A stretch of 15,949 nucleotides of DNA from Pedococcus sp. (lineage in GTDB: Bacteria > Actinomycetota > Actinomycetes > Actinomycetales > Dermatophilaceae). Both the position numbers and the translations under genes were made by a program. The stretch covers positions 1 to 15,949 of the forward strand of contig JAICSZ010000006.1 of the NCBI GenBank assembly GCA_025936615.1, in the 5' to 3' direction. A model generated the notes under the pieces. The model did not search any database. It was not told where the DNA came from and saw nothing but the letters and a program-made list of their open reading frames with translations. Below, piece by piece: positions 14,805 through 15,949 of this stretch (the first letter of the stretch is position 1; each line of letters opens with the position of its first letter).

Positions 14805-14837
14805 GCGGCCCGGCCCCACGAACGGGAGCCGGGCCGC
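14805..14837. terminator. Bidirectional hairpin terminator
   Basis: GCGGCCCGGC (14805-14814) and GCCGGGCCGC (14828-14837) form a perfect 10-bp stem, with three further CCC/GGG pairs inside around a small loop. It lies between two convergent genes that stop at 14761 and 14852. There is no T-tract on either side, which is common for GC-rich actinobacterial terminators. Confidence 0.75.
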
Positions 14838-14851
14838 AAGGGCGCGCAGGA

Positions 14852-15796
<945 letters not shown>

Positions 15797-15843
15797 TCAC
15801 TTGTGAGTGCGTGGCACACCAACCGTGCTGGGCACCGCAGACC

Positions 15844-15872
15844 ACGCTAAGGTCCGCGCCGGCGAGCCACAA
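15844..15872 (-). promoter_or_regulatory. Probable rpf promoter
   Basis: On the minus strand TTGTGG (15872-15867) and TAGCGT (15849-15844) are separated by 17 bases, a fair -35/-10 pair. Transcription would start near 15837, giving a leader of about 255 bases that includes the whole riboswitch. The leader also carries one GGTATGCC motif (15785-15792). Bases 15873-15949 show nothing I can assign. Confidence 0.4.
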
Positions 15873-15949
15873 GTCGGCGAGGTCGCCAGGTCGTCCGAAC
15901 GGACCGATCGACGGTCGTGGGCTGTTGCCCTGCCCGAGCCCCGTGCTAC

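Overview
The window is about 70% G+C by eye. It is packed with short-spaced or overlapping genes, uses many GTG starts, and carries an Rpf-type resuscitation factor behind a c-di-AMP-class riboswitch. All of this points to an actinobacterial chromosome. A recurring intergenic GGTATGCC motif loosely suggests a relative of the Intrasporangiaceae, but I cannot confirm that. No insertion sequence, integrase, phage gene or CRISPR array is visible.

Layout. Positions 1-1444, minus strand: the N-terminal part of a PaaX-family regulator (runs off the left edge), a small VOC (glyoxalase-fold) protein and a carboxymuconolactone-decarboxylase-family protein. Positions 1534-5523, plus strand: a tightly coupled four-gene operon of CaiB/BaiF CoA-transferase, acyl-CoA dehydrogenase, CitE-like lyase and MaoC-type (mesaconyl-C4-CoA hydratase-like) dehydratase. 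Positions 5540-8202: a GntR/FCD regulator (minus) diverging from an MFS transporter, with a second GntR/FCD regulator overlapping the transporter. Positions 8406-13042: a complete, translationally coupled branched-chain amino acid-type (HAAT) ABC importer, livK-H-M-G-F. Positions 13112-14073: a D-2-hydroxyacid dehydrogenase gene broken by an apparent one-base frameshift. Positions 14096-14168: tRNA-Thr(TGT), minus strand. Positions 14330-14761: a small secreted protein. Positions 14852-15580, minus strand: the Rpf gene, with its riboswitch and probable promoter to about 15872. The last 77 bases show nothing I can call.

How it fits together (inference). The four enzymes match a route that activates a branched C5-type dicarboxylic acid as a CoA thioester, dehydrogenates it, hydrates the double bond and cleaves the hydroxyacyl-CoA, for example methylsuccinyl-CoA to mesaconyl-CoA to citramalyl-CoA to acetyl-CoA plus pyruvate. 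Two transport systems (MFS and ABC) and two FCD regulators sit beside them. The two regulators have nearly identical recognition helices. The same TGTATAC element lies over the promoter of the MFS gene and over the promoter of livK, and a TTGGATCCAA palindrome resembling the VanR operator also lies upstream of livK. The region from about 1.5 to 13 kb therefore looks like one substrate-responsive uptake and catabolism locus. The true substrate cannot be read from the sequence.

Putative leaderless starts (TANNNT followed 6-7 nt later by ATG/GTG) recur at several genes, which is normal for Actinobacteria.
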